Origin: DATKSS01 sp049582065
Lineage (GTDB): Bacteria > Chloroflexota > Dormibacteria > Dormibacterales > Dormibacteraceae
Reading direction: 5' to 3'
Length of the DNA: 7,291 nucleotides
Assembly (NCBI GenBank): GCA_049582065.1
Contig: JBAUTF010000395.1
Location: 1 to 7,291, forward strand
Of the stretch, positions 6,460 through 7,291 are shown piece by piece. The position numbers and the translations under genes were made by a program. A model generated the notes under the pieces. It made no database searches. It worked only from the letters and a program-made list of their open reading frames with translations, and was not told where the DNA came from. Every line of letters starts with the position of its first letter. The first letter of the stretch is position 1.

Positions 6460-7116
6460 ATGCCGAGGTCTCATCGTGAAAAGGCCGGCCCGAATCGCGA
6501 CCTGCTGGTCCAGGAGCTGACCCCAGCGCAGGTCCACTTGCTCCGAAACACCTATCACCTGATCGGCCAGCGGGGTGTCCACCGGGTGGCGCTGGAGGAC
6601 ATCGCGGAGCTGGCGGGCGTCAGCAAGGGCATCCTGCTCTACTACTTCAAGACCAAGGAAAACCTGGTCCTGGCCACCATGCGCTGGGCGCTGTCGGCCA
6701 CCGCCGACCGCATTCGCGACGCTATGGCCAGGGCGCACAGCCCCGAGGCGAAGGTGCTGGCCATGATCGATGCGATCTGGGTTGGCGCTGAAACCAACCG
6801 CGAGTTCTACCTCACCTACGTCGACCTGGCCGCGTACGCCGCTCGAAACGAGAGCTTTACCGAGCTGTCGGCGACCTTCCATTCGATCGTCGACGCGCTG
6901 TACGCCGATGCGGTGCGTGCGGGGATCGAAGCGGGGGCCTTCGCGGCCGAGAGCGTCGAAGAGGCGGCCGCGGTGGTGCGGGCGATCATCGACGGGCTCT
7001 TCCTGCAGTGGATGCAGGACCGCGCCTGGAAGCGGCGCCACGCCGCCTTCAAAGAGATCTGCAAGAGGGCCGTGATCACCTACCTGACCCGACCCGCCGG
7101 CACCCCGGCTCCCTGA
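6460..7116 (+). CDS. TetR/AcrR-family transcriptional regulator
   Basis: Helix-turn-helix repressor of 218 aa, the usual TetR length. The N-terminal DNA-binding domain has the signature ALEDIAELAGVSKGILLYYF (44-63), followed by KTKENLV. Residues from about 75 on form the all-helical ligand-binding and dimerisation domain, which ends in IDGLFLQWMQD and a basic C-terminal helix, loosely like the BetI group. About 20 extra residues precede the HTH helices. The ATG at 6460 is 55 nt after the hemerythrin gene, has no Shine-Dalgarno and sits just after a TAGACT box and a palindrome, so leaderless, self-regulated expression is plausible. It may control itself, the flavodoxin gene downstream or the respiratory cluster upstream. 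Family is certain; ligand and targets unknown. Confidence 0.92.
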   Translation: MPRSHREKAGPNRDLLVQELTPAQVHLLRNTYHLIGQRGVHRVALEDIAELAGVSKGILLYYFKTKENLVLATMRWALSATADRIRDAMARAHSPEAKVLAMIDAIWVGAETNREFYLTYVDLAAYAARNESFTELSATFHSIVDALYADAVRAGIEAGAFAAESVEEAAAVVRAIIDGLFLQWMQDRAWKRRHAAFKEICKRAVITYLTRPAGTPAP

Positions 7117-7121
7117 TCCGC

Positions 7122-7136
7122 GGCCGTAGTTCGGCC
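7122..7136 (+). terminator. Possible weak terminator hairpin after TetR
   Basis: GGCCG-TAGTT-CGGCC forms a perfect 5-bp GC stem with a 5-nt loop, 5 nt after the TetR stop codon. There is no T-tract, so it could be a weak or Rho-aided end, or chance in GC-rich DNA. Confidence 0.3.
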
Positions 7137-7161
7137 CACGGGGTAGGGGCCTTCCGGCACT

Positions 7162-7176
7162 GCCAGTCCAGCTGGC
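7162..7176 (+). promoter_or_regulatory. Inverted repeat upstream of the flavodoxin gene
   Basis: GCCAG-TCCAG-CTGGC is a 5-bp inverted repeat with a 5-nt spacer, 35 nt before the flavodoxin ATG. It could be an operator or a leader hairpin. It does not closely match the palindrome before TetR. Weak support. Confidence 0.25.
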
Positions 7177-7196
7177 CCGCGCGCATCGTGACGGTA

Positions 7197-7202
7197 GAGG
7201 AG
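7197..7202 (+). promoter_or_regulatory. Shine-Dalgarno GAGGAG for the flavodoxin gene
   Basis: GAGGAG lies 9 nt before the ATG at 7212 and makes this start convincing even though only 26 codons are visible. Confidence 0.7.
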
Positions 7203-7211
7203 AACTGAAAA

Positions 7212-7291
7212 ATGTCGATACTCGTCACCTACGCCACCAAATACGGTTCCACGCAAGGCATCGCCGAGCGCATCGCCGGCACGCTGAAGGC
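7212..7291 (+). CDS. Flavodoxin-like protein (N-terminal fragment, runs off window)
   Basis: Only the first 26 codons are in the window. They read as the first β-strand (SILVTYATKYGS) and the FMN phosphate-binding loop of a flavodoxin fold, with TKYGSTQGIAERIA corresponding to the T/S-rich loop and first helix of flavodoxins and HemG-type protoporphyrinogen oxidases. A good Shine-Dalgarno supports the ATG at 7212. Full length and subtype (flavodoxin, menaquinone-dependent protoporphyrinogen oxidase or flavoprotein domain) cannot be told. It lies 95 nt after the TetR gene, which could regulate it. If it is HemG-like, it would link to heme supply for the upstream heme-copper enzyme; that is speculation. 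Confidence 0.75.
   Translation, partial: MSILVTYATKYGSTQGIAERIAGTLK

Noticed and set aside
6061..7041. Minus-strand open frame of 326 codons over the hemerythrin and TetR genes
   Set aside because: No recognisable motif, and both opposing genes have clear family signatures.

Overview
The window is a dense, high-GC stretch of bacterial chromosome in which every credible gene lies on the + strand. Composition, a split-barrel flavin/F420-type enzyme, a DrrAB-like exporter, frequent GTG starts and possible leaderless starts suggest an actinobacterial or Chloroflexota/Dormibacterota-like soil bacterium. No marker gene fixes the phylum, so this is inference.

Left block (about 1-2019): a MarR-family repressor (cut by the window edge), an ABC ATPase that overlaps it, and an ABC-2 permease that overlaps the ATPase. 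This reads as a self-regulated DrrAB-type efflux pump. The ATPase has no ATG, GTG or TTG start in frame ahead of its Walker A motif; a CTG at 417 is the best candidate.

Middle block (2052-3157): a small split-barrel PPOX/F420-type protein and a short eIF-2B/ribose-1,5-bisphosphate-isomerase-like protein. In the latter a serine stands where the sugar-phosphate isomerases have their catalytic cysteine.

Right block (3236-6404): the most interesting part. Three overlapping genes encode a CuA subunit II, a B-type-like heme-copper subunit I and a multi-pass membrane protein with two HxxxH motifs; a hemerythrin-like protein gene follows 10 nt later. Subunit I keeps all six histidine ligands of the low-spin heme, high-spin heme and CuB. 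It lacks the helix VI tyrosine that oxygen reductases cross-link to the CuB histidine and has Asn255 there instead. Together with the di-iron protein, this suggests a CuA-containing nitric oxide reductase-like enzyme (sNOR/nNOR-type proposals) rather than a standard cytochrome oxidase.

Right end (6405-7291): a TetR-family regulator with a palindromic candidate operator and a TAGACT box just before its ATG, then the start of a flavodoxin-like gene that runs off the window. The TetR may control itself, the flavodoxin or the respiratory cluster; the sequence does not decide which. No tRNA, rRNA, CRISPR array, insertion sequence or phage gene was seen.
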